DNA of 64,000 nucleotides from Chloroflexota bacterium (GTDB taxonomy: Bacteria > Chloroflexota > UBA11872). The stretch's first letter is position 1. Each line of letters starts with the position of its first letter. Both the position numbers and the translations under genes were made by a program. The DNA lies in the NCBI GenBank assembly GCA_022824865.1, contig JAJDZD010000053.1:1-64000 (forward strand). The letters run 5' to 3'. Below are positions 37,313 through 46,503 of the stretch, piece after piece. The notes under the pieces were generated by a model. The model worked only from the letters and a program-made list of their open reading frames with translations, was not told where the DNA came from and ran no database searches.

Positions 37313-37642
37313 CTACTTCGGCGGCAGTGAGCGCGCATAGTCGGCGCCTCGCCGAACCCAATCGCCCAGCGCCCCGTCGTCCGCGATGCCCTCGGCGGCC
37401 ACCACCACCCAACCCCGCATCACCCGCCCGGTCATGTCAAAGACTCGCGCGTGCGGCTGCGCCAGCGCATCGTCATAAGCCTCCGGCCCCACCCGCACCA
37501 TCAACTCATCGCCCGAAATGCCCACGGCCATGTTCCCGTGCAGCATGAAGGCAATCCCGCCGAACATCCGCCGCTCGCTCAGACCGTCGGCGTCCGCCAG
37601 CGCCTCGCGAATCCGCTGCGCCAGTCCCTCGTCGTAGGCCAT
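37313..37642 (-). CDS. TfoX N-terminal domain protein
   Basis: LSERRMFGGIAFMLHGNMAVGISGDELMVRVGPEAYDDAL. Confidence 0.92.
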   Translation of the reverse strand: MAYDEGLAQRIREALADADGLSERRMFGGIAFMLHGNMAVGISGDELMVRVGPEAYDDALAQPHARVFDMTGRVMRGWVVVAAEGIADDGALGDWVRRGADYARSLPPK

Positions 37643-37789
37643 GCGTTTCCCGGTAGCTCCAGATTCGACACTTGGCATTCTCGCGTATCGGGACCGTCGC
37701 CCGCGGTCAGCGGCGCTGCTCTGGATGCCTGGCGCAAGTGGCCGACGCACACTGGAATCCGGTACGCCCGACACTCCGGAGGAAACACG

Positions 37790-38155
37790 ATGATCGAGCA
37801 GATCGCAACCGTCGGGATTTACGTCGATGACCAGGAGGCGGCCCTGCGCTTCTGGGTGGACCGGGTGGGATTCGAGCTGCGGCGGCGCGAATCGATGGGC
37901 CGCATGGGCGATTGGCTGGAGGTCGCACCGCCCGGTGCCGGCTCACGCCTGGTGATCTACCCAAAGGCGATGATGCCGGACTGGGCCGAGCGCAAGCCCT
38001 CCATCGTCTTCGAGTGCGCCGACTGCCAGGCCACCCACGCGCGGCTGCGTGACGCCGGGGTGGAATTCTCCAGCGAGCCCCAATCCATGGCCTGGGGCAC
38101 CTTCGCGATCTTTCGCGATCCCGACGGGAACGAGTTCGGGCTGAAGGGCTCTTGA
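37790..38155 (+). CDS. VOC/glyoxalase family protein
   Basis: IEQIATVGIYVDDQEAALRFWVDRVGFELRRRE...FRDPDGNEFGL. Confidence 0.94.
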   Translation: MIEQIATVGIYVDDQEAALRFWVDRVGFELRRRESMGRMGDWLEVAPPGAGSRLVIYPKAMMPDWAERKPSIVFECADCQATHARLRDAGVEFSSEPQSMAWGTFAIFRDPDGNEFGLKGS

Positions 38156-38217
38156 CCGGGACTCGCGGACCGCTACCCCCACTGGCCTCTCGAACCCCAC
38201 CTCGCTAGGCTTCGGGC

Positions 38218-39984
38218 GTGAGATTTCTCCGGCAGCTGTCACGCTTCACCCGCCCCGAGCGCGGCATGCTCATCGGCACGGTCGCGGCTGGCTTGCTCTT
38301 CACGGCCAGCGGGCTGGTGCCACCGTTGTTCGTCCGCCAGATCTTGATCTGGCACGCCGAAGGCACCACCGCCGAGAACGCCATGCTGGTCGTGGTGGCG
38401 GCCCTGGTGGGCGCCTACCTGGTGCGCGCCGCCGCTCGGTACACCTACGGCCTGCTCTCCCACTGGGCGGCCTACAACGTGCAGCAGGCCATGATGGTCA
38501 ACCTCTACCGCCACATCCAGACGCTGCCCCACCGCTTCTTCACCGACCGGCGCGTGGGCTCGTTGGTGTCGCGTTCCGTGGGCGACGTGGAAACGGTCGA
38601 GGATTTCGTCGCCCACGGCATCCCCGAAACCGTCATTGCCATTGCCTTGCCGGCCACCATGCTGATTGCGCTGTTCATCATCAACTGGCAATTGGCCCTG
38701 CTGGCGCTCTTGCCGATTCCCATCATTCTCGTGGCCGGTCGGTTCCTGTTTCCGCACATCCGTAGCTCCTGGCGTGTGGTGCGCGAATCCGTGGCCAAGG
38801 TCACCGCCACGGTCACCGAGGGAATAGCCGGCTACGCCGTCATCAAGGCCTTCGGCCGCGAGCGGGAGCAGCTGCGAATCGTCCAGCGCGACTGGCAGCG
38901 CTACCGCGACGACATCCAGAAGGCACAGTTCTTCTCCCTGGTTCCCGCCGGCATGATCGAACTCCTCGCGGGCCTCGGCCTCATCCTCGTCGTGGCCGTC
39001 GGCGGCGACCTCACCCTGCGCGGCATCGTGCCGGTGGCCGACCTGTTCGTCTTCGTCGTCTACCTGGGCTTGATCTACCAACCCGTCATCCAACTGGCCG
39101 CCATCAGCGAGAACATCCAGAAGGCCATGGCCAGCACCGAGCGGGTATTCGAGCTGCTGGCCATCCAAACCGACCTGCGCGACAAGCCGAACGCCGCGGC
39201 CCCGTCGGCGCCCGAGTGGTCGGTCGAGTTCGACCAGGTCGACTTCCGCTACGAACCGGAGGAACCAGTGCTGCAAGGCGTGTCCTTCAACGCCGCGCCC
39301 GGCGAACTCATCGCCCTGGTCGGCCCCACCGGCGTCGGCAAATCCACCTGCGCACACCTGGTCCCGCGGTTTTACGACGTCGATAGCGGCGCGGTGCGGG
39401 TCGCCGGCATTGACGTCCGAGACCTGCCCATGGAATGGCTCCGCTCCAACATCTCGTTGGTCCTACAGGAGGTCTTCCTGTTTGCCGGCACCATCCGCGA
39501 CAACATCGCCTTCGGCCGCCCCGGCGCCACCGAGGAGGAAATCCTAGAAGCCGCCCGCGCCGCCAACGTCGACGAGTTCGCTGAACGCCTGCCCAACGGC
39601 TACGACTCCCGCGTCGGCGAGCGTGGCGTGCGGCTCTCCGGCGGCCAGCAGCAGCGCATCTCCATCGCCCGCGCCGTCCTTAAGGACGCGCCAATCCTCA
39701 TCCTCGACGAAGCCACCTCAGCGGTCGACGCCGAAACCGAAGCCCTGATCCAGGAAGCCCTCGACCGCCTGACCCTCCGCCGCACCACCCTCGTCATCGC
39801 CCACCGCCTCGCCACCGTTCGCCGCGCCGACCGCATCATCGTGTTGCGCGACGGCCGGGTAGCCGCCGCCGGTTCCCACGACGACCTCGTGGCCGCGGGC
39901 GGCTGGTACGCCGACATGGTCCGCCGCCAGCAACTCAGCGCCCGCTGGCGCCTCGAAAGCGCCGCCGAAGTCCAGCTGACTTAG
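38218..39984 (+). CDS. ABC transporter permease/ATP-binding protein (exporter half-transporter)
   Basis: TM domain + VGPTGVGKST, LSGGQQQRISIARAVLKDAPILILDEATSAVD. Confidence 0.96.
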   Translation: MRFLRQLSRFTRPERGMLIGTVAAGLLFTASGLVPPLFVRQILIWHAEGTTAENAMLVVVAALVGAYLVRAAARYTYGLLSHWAAYNVQQAMMVNLYRHIQTLPHRFFTDRRVGSLVSRSVGDVETVEDFVAHGIPETVIAIALPATMLIALFIINWQLALLALLPIPIILVAGRFLFPHIRSSWRVVRESVAKVTATVTEGIAGYAVIKAFGREREQLRIVQRDWQRYRDDIQKAQFFSLVPAGMIELLAGLGLILVVAVGGDLTLRGIVPVADLFVFVVYLGLIYQPVIQLAAISENIQKAMASTERVFELLAIQTDLRDKPNAAAPSAPEWSVEFDQVDFRYEPEEPVLQGVSFNAAPGELIALVGPTGVGKSTCAHLVPRFYDVDSGAVRVAGIDVRDLPMEWLRSNISLVLQEVFLFAGTIRDNIAFGRPGATEEEILEAARAANVDEFAERLPNGYDSRVGERGVRLSGGQQQRISIARAVLKDAPILILDEATSAVDAETEALIQEALDRLTLRRTTLVIAHRLATVRRADRIIVLRDGRVAAAGSHDDLVAAGGWYADMVRRQQLSARWRLESAAEVQLT

Positions 39985-39988
39985 TGCC

Positions 39989-40327
39989 TTAGGGGCGACC
40001 GGCGACAAGCCCATGCCCGCCAGCCGGCCTCTTGTAGATCACGATCCCAACGCTCTCAATGTGTCGCTGAAGCGGCGCGTAGGTGATCTTCTCGTAGGCC
40101 TGCAGATCGCACTCCTGCGGGATTGGAAGATCGTCGAGGTCCAGGGCGAGACGTCCCAAGCGATGGTCGTCTGCAATACCTCGCGTGGCGAGGTCGATGT
40201 CGGACCGAGCATTGGCCGCCCCGGTGGCTCGTGAGCCGAAAAGCACGACTTCCGTTAGTTCCGGATACGCAACAAACACTCGCGTCAATGCAGCCAGCGT
40301 TCGGTCCGACAGTTCCGGGGCGTTCAC
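39989..40327 (-). CDS. MNT-type nucleotidyltransferase
   Basis: LTEVVLFGSRATGAANARSDIDLATRG (GSRARG...SDIDL motif). Confidence 0.94.
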   Translation of the reverse strand: MNAPELSDRTLAALTRVFVAYPELTEVVLFGSRATGAANARSDIDLATRGIADDHRLGRLALDLDDLPIPQECDLQAYEKITYAPLQRHIESVGIVIYKRPAGGHGLVAGRP

Positions 40328-40740
40328 GACCCGAGCGCCTCTTTGGCCAGCCGGTCGTACAAGTCGCCCAAAATCGAAAGGTAGCGGCGTCGCACATTGC
40401 CGGCGACGGCCTCGAACCTGGCAGCGTCGTAGGTGTGAGCCATCAGATTTCGATCGGTCAGCATGTCAATCCACGCATCACCGTCCTCGATGAGCTTGGC
40501 TCTGAACGCTGCCCGGATCACATGGCGCGGGCTGACGGTGTCGAGCATCAAACCGTCGTACTCCATCCGGTCCTTGAGCGTGTTCCAGGCCAACTCGAAC
40601 GTGTACTCAAAGCGCTGGATCACTCCTTCACGCTCCAACTGGCTCAAGTCCTTGACTTCCACCTCCAGCGCCTCCCGCAAGAGGGCGTAAGCCCGCGAGA
40701 AGTTCCTAAACCGGTACTTCCAGCGAACTTCCTCGCTCAC
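40324..40740 (-). CDS. HEPN / nucleotidyltransferase substrate-binding protein (HI0074-like)
   Basis: RFRNFSRAYALLREALE...EREGVIQRFEYTFELAWNTLKDRMEYDG...SPRHVIRAAF; overlaps MNT. Confidence 0.92.
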   Translation of the reverse strand: MSEEVRWKYRFRNFSRAYALLREALEVEVKDLSQLEREGVIQRFEYTFELAWNTLKDRMEYDGLMLDTVSPRHVIRAAFRAKLIEDGDAWIDMLTDRNLMAHTYDAARFEAVAGNVRRRYLSILGDLYDRLAKEALGS

Positions 40741-41882
40741 CGCACCGCCACCCACGCCCGCTCCCGCTCCGACTCCCGTGCCGCGTCTACCGCCCGCGCC
40801 ACCGCCAGCCCGTCGTGAAAGCTCGCCAGTTGGGTGGGCGTACCGGCGGCATGCGCCCGCAGACCCGGAATCACAATCTCCCGGAACATCGCCGTATTCT
40901 GCGCCCGCGGCGACTCGTGGACCCGTACCGGCACGTCGATCACCTCGGTGTCGACCCCGCGCACCAGGCTCACCTGGCCGGCCCGCCGGTTGCCCCCCGA
41001 GTAGCTCACAAACGCCGACGCCTTGGACCCGTGCACCTGCACGTCGGGTGTCGGCCCGGGCCGCGTAAACGTGGTTTGGCCCGCGGTGAATGTGAACAGC
41101 GCCCCCGAGGCCATCTCACCGTGAATCGTCCCAAAGTCGCTCGCGGTCACCTGTGCCATTGGGGTTCCTGGCGCCGCCCCCTGCGGGTTCTCGGCCGACC
41201 AGCGGTTGGCGTCGACTCGCGAAATGTCACCCATATCCGGCCGCTCCGGCACCACGATAGGCAGGTGGCCCAACACCGCGGTGATCTCGCTGCCGGTCAG
41301 GTAGCACGCCAGGTCCAGCAGGTGCACACCCAGCAGGCCGATCGACCCGGCCGGGCACTCCTCCTCGGTCATCCACCACTGCACCGGCTCGTGCAGCGCG
41401 CGCGGCTGCCAGATGCGGCCGAACATCGCCTGCACCTCGCCGATCTCGCCCTCATCGATCAGCCGGCGGACGGTCTGCATCGGTTCCGCGAACCGCATGT
41501 AGTGCCCCAGGCCGTGGCCCAGCCCCGTGCGCTCCGCCGCCGCCACCATCTCGGCGCACTGCTCCGCCGTATTGGCCAGCGGCTTCTCGCACAGCACGTG
41601 CTTGCCCGACTCCAGCGCGGCAACGGCCACCGGGTGGTGCATCGCGTTGCTCGTCACAATCGCTACCACGTCCACGTCGTCCCGCGCCACCAACTCGCGC
41701 CAATCCGTATGGGTGTCGGGATTCCCATAGGCCGCCGCGGTCTCCGCCAGCGGCCCGGGCCTGCGGGCGGCTATCGCACGCAGCTCCAGGTCGGGCAGGT
41801 CAATGGCCGGGTTCAGATAGGTCGGCGCAAAAAGCCCGGTCGCCCCAACCACGCCCATTCGCAAGGCGGTTCCTTCATTCAT
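40737..41882 (-). CDS. Gfo/Idh/MocA family oxidoreductase
   Basis: GVVGATGLFAPTYLNPAI...HPVAVAALESGKHVLCEKPLANTAEQCAEMV. Confidence 0.93.
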   Translation of the reverse strand: MNEGTALRMGVVGATGLFAPTYLNPAIDLPDLELRAIAARRPGPLAETAAAYGNPDTHTDWRELVARDDVDVVAIVTSNAMHHPVAVAALESGKHVLCEKPLANTAEQCAEMVAAAERTGLGHGLGHYMRFAEPMQTVRRLIDEGEIGEVQAMFGRIWQPRALHEPVQWWMTEEECPAGSIGLLGVHLLDLACYLTGSEITAVLGHLPIVVPERPDMGDISRVDANRWSAENPQGAAPGTPMAQVTASDFGTIHGEMASGALFTFTAGQTTFTRPGPTPDVQVHGSKASAFVSYSGGNRRAGQVSLVRGVDTEVIDVPVRVHESPRAQNTAMFREIVIPGLRAHAAGTPTQLASFHDGLAVARAVDAARESERERAWVAVR

Positions 41883-41894
41883 GTTGATGCCACC

Positions 41895-42506
41895 TCAAAG
41901 CGGGTCTGGAACGTCCGGTGCGGGCCGGCCGCGCAGTTCACGCGAAACGCTGACGAGATAGTAAAGGCCTGAAGCAAGCGTCATGACCAACGCGAACATC
42001 ACCAGAGCCCAGGTCAGCGGCACCCGGTCCCAGATCAGCGCGGCCAGACCGATGTATTGCCACATCATTTTCATCTTGCCCAACTGCCCCGCGCTTACCG
42101 TAACGCCCTGCGCCCCGGCGTAGGCCCGCATTCCCATCACGAAGATCTCGCGTCCGATGAATCCAACCGCAATCCACCCCGGAATCCAGCCCAGCTCCAC
42201 CATCGTGATCACCAGTGCGGCCACCACCAGCTTGTCGCCCACCAGGTCGAAGAAGATCCCCAGCTGCGAGCCGGACCCATAGCGACGCGCGATCAGCCCG
42301 TCCAGCACATCCGTGATGCCCGCCACAATGAACAGGCAGGCGGCCGCCTGGTTCGAGGCTTGGCCGTCCCACAGCAGCAGCCCGATCACCAGCGGGATCA
42401 CCAGCACTCGGAACCCGGTCAACAGGTTGGGCAGACTGGCAATCCACCCGGTTGCATCCCGGTCCGCGGACCGCGGGCCGATACCGTTCGCTTGCGGGGA
42501 CGTCAT
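41895..42506 (-). CDS. pgsA: CDP-diacylglycerol--glycerol-3-phosphate 3-phosphatidyltransferase
   Basis: LPNLLTGFRVLVIPLVIGLL...DVLDGLIARRYGSGSQLGIFFDLVGDKLVV (CDP-alcohol transferase motif). Confidence 0.93.
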   Translation of the reverse strand: MTSPQANGIGPRSADRDATGWIASLPNLLTGFRVLVIPLVIGLLLWDGQASNQAAACLFIVAGITDVLDGLIARRYGSGSQLGIFFDLVGDKLVVAALVITMVELGWIPGWIAVGFIGREIFVMGMRAYAGAQGVTVSAGQLGKMKMMWQYIGLAALIWDRVPLTWALVMFALVMTLASGLYYLVSVSRELRGRPAPDVPDPL

Positions 42507-42510
42507 TGGC

Positions 42511-43185
42511 TCAGCCACCGGCGTCAACCTGCCAGGTCCGCTGATACGATCCGCCGGGCGGACCCAGCAATCCCATCGCGGCGCCGTCGATTCGCACCTC
42601 GATCGCGTCGGGCGCTTCGGCCCGCACCACGATTTCCCGCTGCGGCGACCACGTCTGGCTCGACCCGGCCGAGATCTGTCCATCAAAGACCGACCGGCCG
42701 TCCACCACCACCGCAATCTCGGTAGGGCGCACGGCTACCAGTTCCAGCACGCTGCCTGGCCGCAGCCCGATGCCGGTCGGCGTCGCGACGGGCGTCGACG
42801 ACCCGGAAGCCGCCGGTAGGGGCAGTCCGCCGGATCGGACCACGAGCAGCACCGCCACCACGATCACGGCCACTCCGGCAAAGACCCCGGCTATCAGGCG
42901 CCCCTGGCGACGCCGCAGCGCCCGGTTGGGCGCGCTGGCGGCAAGGCGTCGCGTGTTCAGGGCCGTGGCGTAGGCGTTCAACACGGGCTCTTCCGGCACC
43001 GCCAGCGCCCGGGTATACACGCGGATCAGCCCCCGCGTGAACGGCTCCGCCGGCAACACATCCAGGTTGTCGGTTTCCAGCGCAATCAGATTGTGGCGTG
43101 GAATCCTCGTGGCGCTCGAAACCGCCTCAAGGCTCATCCCGGCCTGGTCCCGCGCCGCGCGCAGCATTTCACCCATCGTCGCCAT
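42511..43185 (-). CDS. RodZ-like helix-turn-helix membrane protein (HTH_25 + DUF4115-like)
   Basis: MGEMLRAARDQAGMSLEAVSSATRIPRHNLIALETDNLDVLPAEPFTRGLIRVYTRALAV; TM; C-term VVVDGRSVFDGQISAGSSQTW. Confidence 0.88.
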   Translation of the reverse strand: MATMGEMLRAARDQAGMSLEAVSSATRIPRHNLIALETDNLDVLPAEPFTRGLIRVYTRALAVPEEPVLNAYATALNTRRLAASAPNRALRRRQGRLIAGVFAGVAVIVVAVLLVVRSGGLPLPAASGSSTPVATPTGIGLRPGSVLELVAVRPTEIAVVVDGRSVFDGQISAGSSQTWSPQREIVVRAEAPDAIEVRIDGAAMGLLGPPGGSYQRTWQVDAGG

Positions 43186-43226
43186 AGGGGATTATCGCGC
43201 GGCGGATAGACGGTATGCCCGGACCC

Positions 43227-44702
43227 TCAGGTTCGCTGAATGCTGAAGTCCGGCCGCGGCTTCAGGATGATCCCAAGTCCCGTCAGCCGTTCGTTGGCGT
43301 TAGCGATGTCCACGAACCGGTTAAGGAAGTCGTCCATGCCCGACCGCAACTCCTCGTTCACCGCTGCGCTATTGCCCTCGTGCTCGGTGACCAGCGAGTC
43401 GCGCCACGAAGCCAGCAACTGCGTCAGGCCCTCCTGCAGGATGGCGGCTACGAACTGATCCGCGAACTCGGGCACCCCCAGCCGGATATACGCGGTCAGG
43501 TCGGTCACGTCGTACTGGAACTGCACCACCAGATCTTCAGGCTCCGCCTCCGTCGGAAATATCAGCGTCACCGGCGCCGCTCGATCCGTCAGGTTGATCA
43601 GCCGTCGATCCGTCACCGGTTGCGGCCAGCTCCAGAAGAGTCCCGGGCCCTGCACGACGCTGAGCGTGCCCACGCCGGATTCCTCCGGCTGGTCGAATCC
43701 CTTACCCAGCGACAACACGCCGGCGCTGCCTGGAAACACCACCGCCTCGTTCTGAAGCAGGATCAGCGCGTCGTCGGCGCTCAACCGAAAGACCCCGGCG
43801 GCCAGGAACGTCACGACCGCCGCCAGGGCGCCCAGCAGCAGAATCGCCGGAACGGTCACGAACGTGGGCACGCGCGACCGTGAGGCCGGGTCGTAAGGCG
43901 ACGTAATCGTGGCAATGTGCGCCGAGTTCCGCCGCGCGTATAGCCCTGGAATCAGGCGCCGCGGCGGGCGGCCGGCCCGGCGAAATTGGGCGGCCATGTC
44001 GGCTGCGAAGGCCTGCACCGCGTCCTGGTTGTAGTGGGCCGCCAATTGCTTCAGCCGGTCGAACCTCGTCGCCAGGCGCAGCGCCCGCTGGCCGTCGACC
44101 CGTGCCCGTCCGCCCATCAGGCTCCCGATGTCTGCCAGCAGCCCATCGGCGGCGGCCAGGAACGGCCCTGCGCCCTCGCGCACCTGCAGGTCGGCGACCC
44201 GCAGCGCGCCCTCGGCGCCGCGAGCCAGCGGGTGTGCCGCAACCCGTCCGCGGGCGCGGCGGATCAACCAACCGGACGGCAGCAGGGAGATGAGGACGGC
44301 CAGCGGCAGTCCGCCCAGGGAACCGCCGGCGCTGCCCAGGAAGTCGGCAACACTCGCTCCCACGGCCGGGACATTGCGAATCGGCACCGACATCAGCCCC
44401 AGCAGCGCCGCGACCAGGAACGGCAATCCCACCGCCGCGATCACGTGCACCCAGAGCCGCGCCCGGACATGGCGCCCTGAACGTCGCAGTTCCCGCACGG
44501 CCTTGGCTTCGATCCGATCCACGGCTGAGGTGTCGTCGGGACGCGCATCGACCCATAGGGTGCGAGCCGGAATCAGCACTCGCCCCGCCACTTGCCTGAG
44601 CCGGTGCCGGTCGTGCGCGATCAGCACCGAACCGTGCGGGCCCGCGGGAATCGGCACGTAGTCCAGCGGAATCGCCGCGGGATCGTCCCGTTCGGCCGTC
44701 AT
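43227..44702 (-). CDS. membrane protein with SPFH/HflK-like C-terminal domain
   Basis: NEAVVFPGSAGVLSLGKGFDQPEESGVGTLSVVQGPGLFWSWPQPVTDRRLINLTDRA...LVVQFQYDVTDLTAYIRLG. Confidence 0.75.
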   Translation of the reverse strand: MTAERDDPAAIPLDYVPIPAGPHGSVLIAHDRHRLRQVAGRVLIPARTLWVDARPDDTSAVDRIEAKAVRELRRSGRHVRARLWVHVIAAVGLPFLVAALLGLMSVPIRNVPAVGASVADFLGSAGGSLGGLPLAVLISLLPSGWLIRRARGRVAAHPLARGAEGALRVADLQVREGAGPFLAAADGLLADIGSLMGGRARVDGQRALRLATRFDRLKQLAAHYNQDAVQAFAADMAAQFRRAGRPPRRLIPGLYARRNSAHIATITSPYDPASRSRVPTFVTVPAILLLGALAAVVTFLAAGVFRLSADDALILLQNEAVVFPGSAGVLSLGKGFDQPEESGVGTLSVVQGPGLFWSWPQPVTDRRLINLTDRAAPVTLIFPTEAEPEDLVVQFQYDVTDLTAYIRLGVPEFADQFVAAILQEGLTQLLASWRDSLVTEHEGNSAAVNEELRSGMDDFLNRFVDIANANERLTGLGIILKPRPDFSIQRT

Positions 44703-44732
44703 GCTCGCCATGGACGACGGTTCGGTCCGCAT

Positions 44733-45641
44733 CTACAGCGTCTCCGGCGCCACGGCGGCCGGCCCGGCGATGAAGACGGCGCCGGCCGCTGCGGCCAGGG
44801 CCGCTGCGCGTTGGCTCGCCATCCGACCCACCGCCACGGCCGAAGCGCCAATCGCCCCGGTCCCGTGCGCCGCCCACGAAGCCAGCGTGCGGTCGGGCGG
44901 CTGCCCCGGGGTGGTCGCCAGCACCCCTGGCGCAAGCGAAAGAACGCCAGCCATGTGCAGGTCGTCGTTTTGCGGCGTCAGCAGGTTGATGCCGCGCCGG
45001 CGAATCTCATCCGCGGTGCGCTGCCCTTCGTCCTCGCCGATTCGCGCGCGCCGGTCGTCATGCCACCGTGCCTCGGACTGCTGGCCGTGCGCATGGAGGA
45101 TCAAGGCGAGTTCCTGGGCCTCAATTGCCGCGCCCCCGTCGCGCAGGTCCAGCACAAACGACGGCTCAAAGGCGTTCAGCGATGCGCGCAAGGCGGCCCA
45201 CGCCCGGGGCCGCAGCGGCGAGGCCAGCAACCGCAGGGCGGCGGGCAGGCCGAACGCCGGCTGCTCCGGCTGGGGAATGTCCCCAAACGCAGCGGGCTCC
45301 ACCAGGTACAGCAGCAGCGCAACACGCGAGAGCAGCGACTGTCGGTCGCTGGCGGGCGTCCCGAACGCGCGCGCCACGGCCCGTCCGGCCGCCAGCACTG
45401 GCATCGTGAGTGTGTTGGGCGCCGCGTCGATCGCGATTCGGACCTCGGCCGCGGAGTCGCCGGCTGTCAACTCCAACAGGCGACCTTCCTGCAGGCCCCC
45501 GATGGGCCCTTCGTAGATCGTGCGCTGGGCATAGACGCCGGCCAGCTTCGAGGTCTCGTCCCGCCAGTCCGTCGGGCGCAGCAACCGGCGATAGCGCGAC
45601 TCGTCAATCGGAATGTCAACGCGCACGCCCTCGGCAATCAC
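44733..45641 (-). CDS. uncharacterised protein of the 43-47 kb cluster
   Basis: Intact 303-codon frame, same strand and close spacing; no recognised family. Confidence 0.65.
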   Translation of the reverse strand: MIAEGVRVDIPIDESRYRRLLRPTDWRDETSKLAGVYAQRTIYEGPIGGLQEGRLLELTAGDSAAEVRIAIDAAPNTLTMPVLAAGRAVARAFGTPASDRQSLLSRVALLLYLVEPAAFGDIPQPEQPAFGLPAALRLLASPLRPRAWAALRASLNAFEPSFVLDLRDGGAAIEAQELALILHAHGQQSEARWHDDRRARIGEDEGQRTADEIRRRGINLLTPQNDDLHMAGVLSLAPGVLATTPGQPPDRTLASWAAHGTGAIGASAVAVGRMASQRAAALAAAAGAVFIAGPAAVAPETL

Positions 45642-45661
45642 GGCTCAACGCCCCCGCTATT

Positions 45662-45793
45662 TGAGACCTTTGCATAACCCTTCTTCCTCGGAGCCGCAGC
45701 CTCTTGCCTCTCCGGGGGGAGAGGCCGGCGCCGTCTTCGGCGGCGGGTGAGGGGTCTTCCGCGCAACCAACCTCGGGTTACGCAAAGGTCTCT
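45662..45793. mobile_element. MITE-like element, 132 bp
   Basis: GAGACCTTTGCATAACCC ... GGGTTACGCAAAGGTCTC, 17/18 inverted match. Confidence 0.82.
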
Positions 45794-45801
45794 ACTTGGG
45801 A

Positions 45802-46503
45802 TCATCCCGGTCCCCCGGTTGCCGCGGCCGGGGCTGGCAGCGCCAGCCGCCACGGGTTGTGCAGGGTCTCGTCCGCGACCCAGAAGCCGATGTGCGGCGG
45901 CAGTGTGGACGGGTGCATGCCCCCCGCCAGGGCCTCGTATACCTCGGCAACCTCGTCCAGCCCGTCCGCCCGCGCCAGCACCGCGCCCAGGGCGTAGGCC
46001 GCCGTGTCGTCGTCGACCTCCCGCATCGCGCGCTCGATACGCCCAAGTCCGGCGTGAGCGTCCGAGCTGACCAGCGGCGACTGCGCCGGCGCGGCCGGCG
46101 ACTGGGCCACCGGCGTAGCCAGGCCAAGCAGCCATCGCAACCAGCGCCGGCCGGCCAGCAACCAGGCGCCCGCCAGCGCCGGAACCCAGTGCCCTCCGGA
46201 GGCGATGATGAGCGCCAGCCCCAACGCCACTTCCATCCAGATCATCATGCGTCCGCGGCGTCGCGACCCATCTCGCGGCGCGGCGTCTCCGGCCATGCGC
46301 GCATAGTCCACGGCCATCGTGGCGGCCCGCGCGGCCAGGGGCGCCGAAAACTGCTGGCTTTGCGGCTGGATCAGCGCAATGCGCCAGCCCCAGAACTGCG
46401 GGCTCCGGGATGGCGCCGCCTGCAGAATCGCGGCCGTCGAACGATCGGCTCGCAGCACATAGCCGTCACGAATCGGTACCGCCCAGCAGGCTAGGTTCAT
46501 CAT
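45802..46503 (-). CDS. uncharacterised membrane protein of the 43-47 kb cluster
   Basis: ATG overlaps the stop of the upstream gene; TM pair MEVALGLALIIASGGHWVPALAGAWLLAG. Confidence 0.7.
   Translation of the reverse strand: MMNLACWAVPIRDGYVLRADRSTAAILQAAPSRSPQFWGWRIALIQPQSQQFSAPLAARAATMAVDYARMAGDAAPRDGSRRRGRMMIWMEVALGLALIIASGGHWVPALAGAWLLAGRRWLRWLLGLATPVAQSPAAPAQSPLVSSDAHAGLGRIERAMREVDDDTAAYALGAVLARADGLDEVAEVYEALAGGMHPSTLPPHIGFWVADETLHNPWRLALPAPAAATGGPG

Noticed and set aside
44592-45677. 361-aa plus-strand ORF opposite the 4-gene cluster
   Set aside because: Arg/Gln/His-rich shadow ORF; minus-strand genes have coherent TM/SPFH features and overlapping starts/stops.
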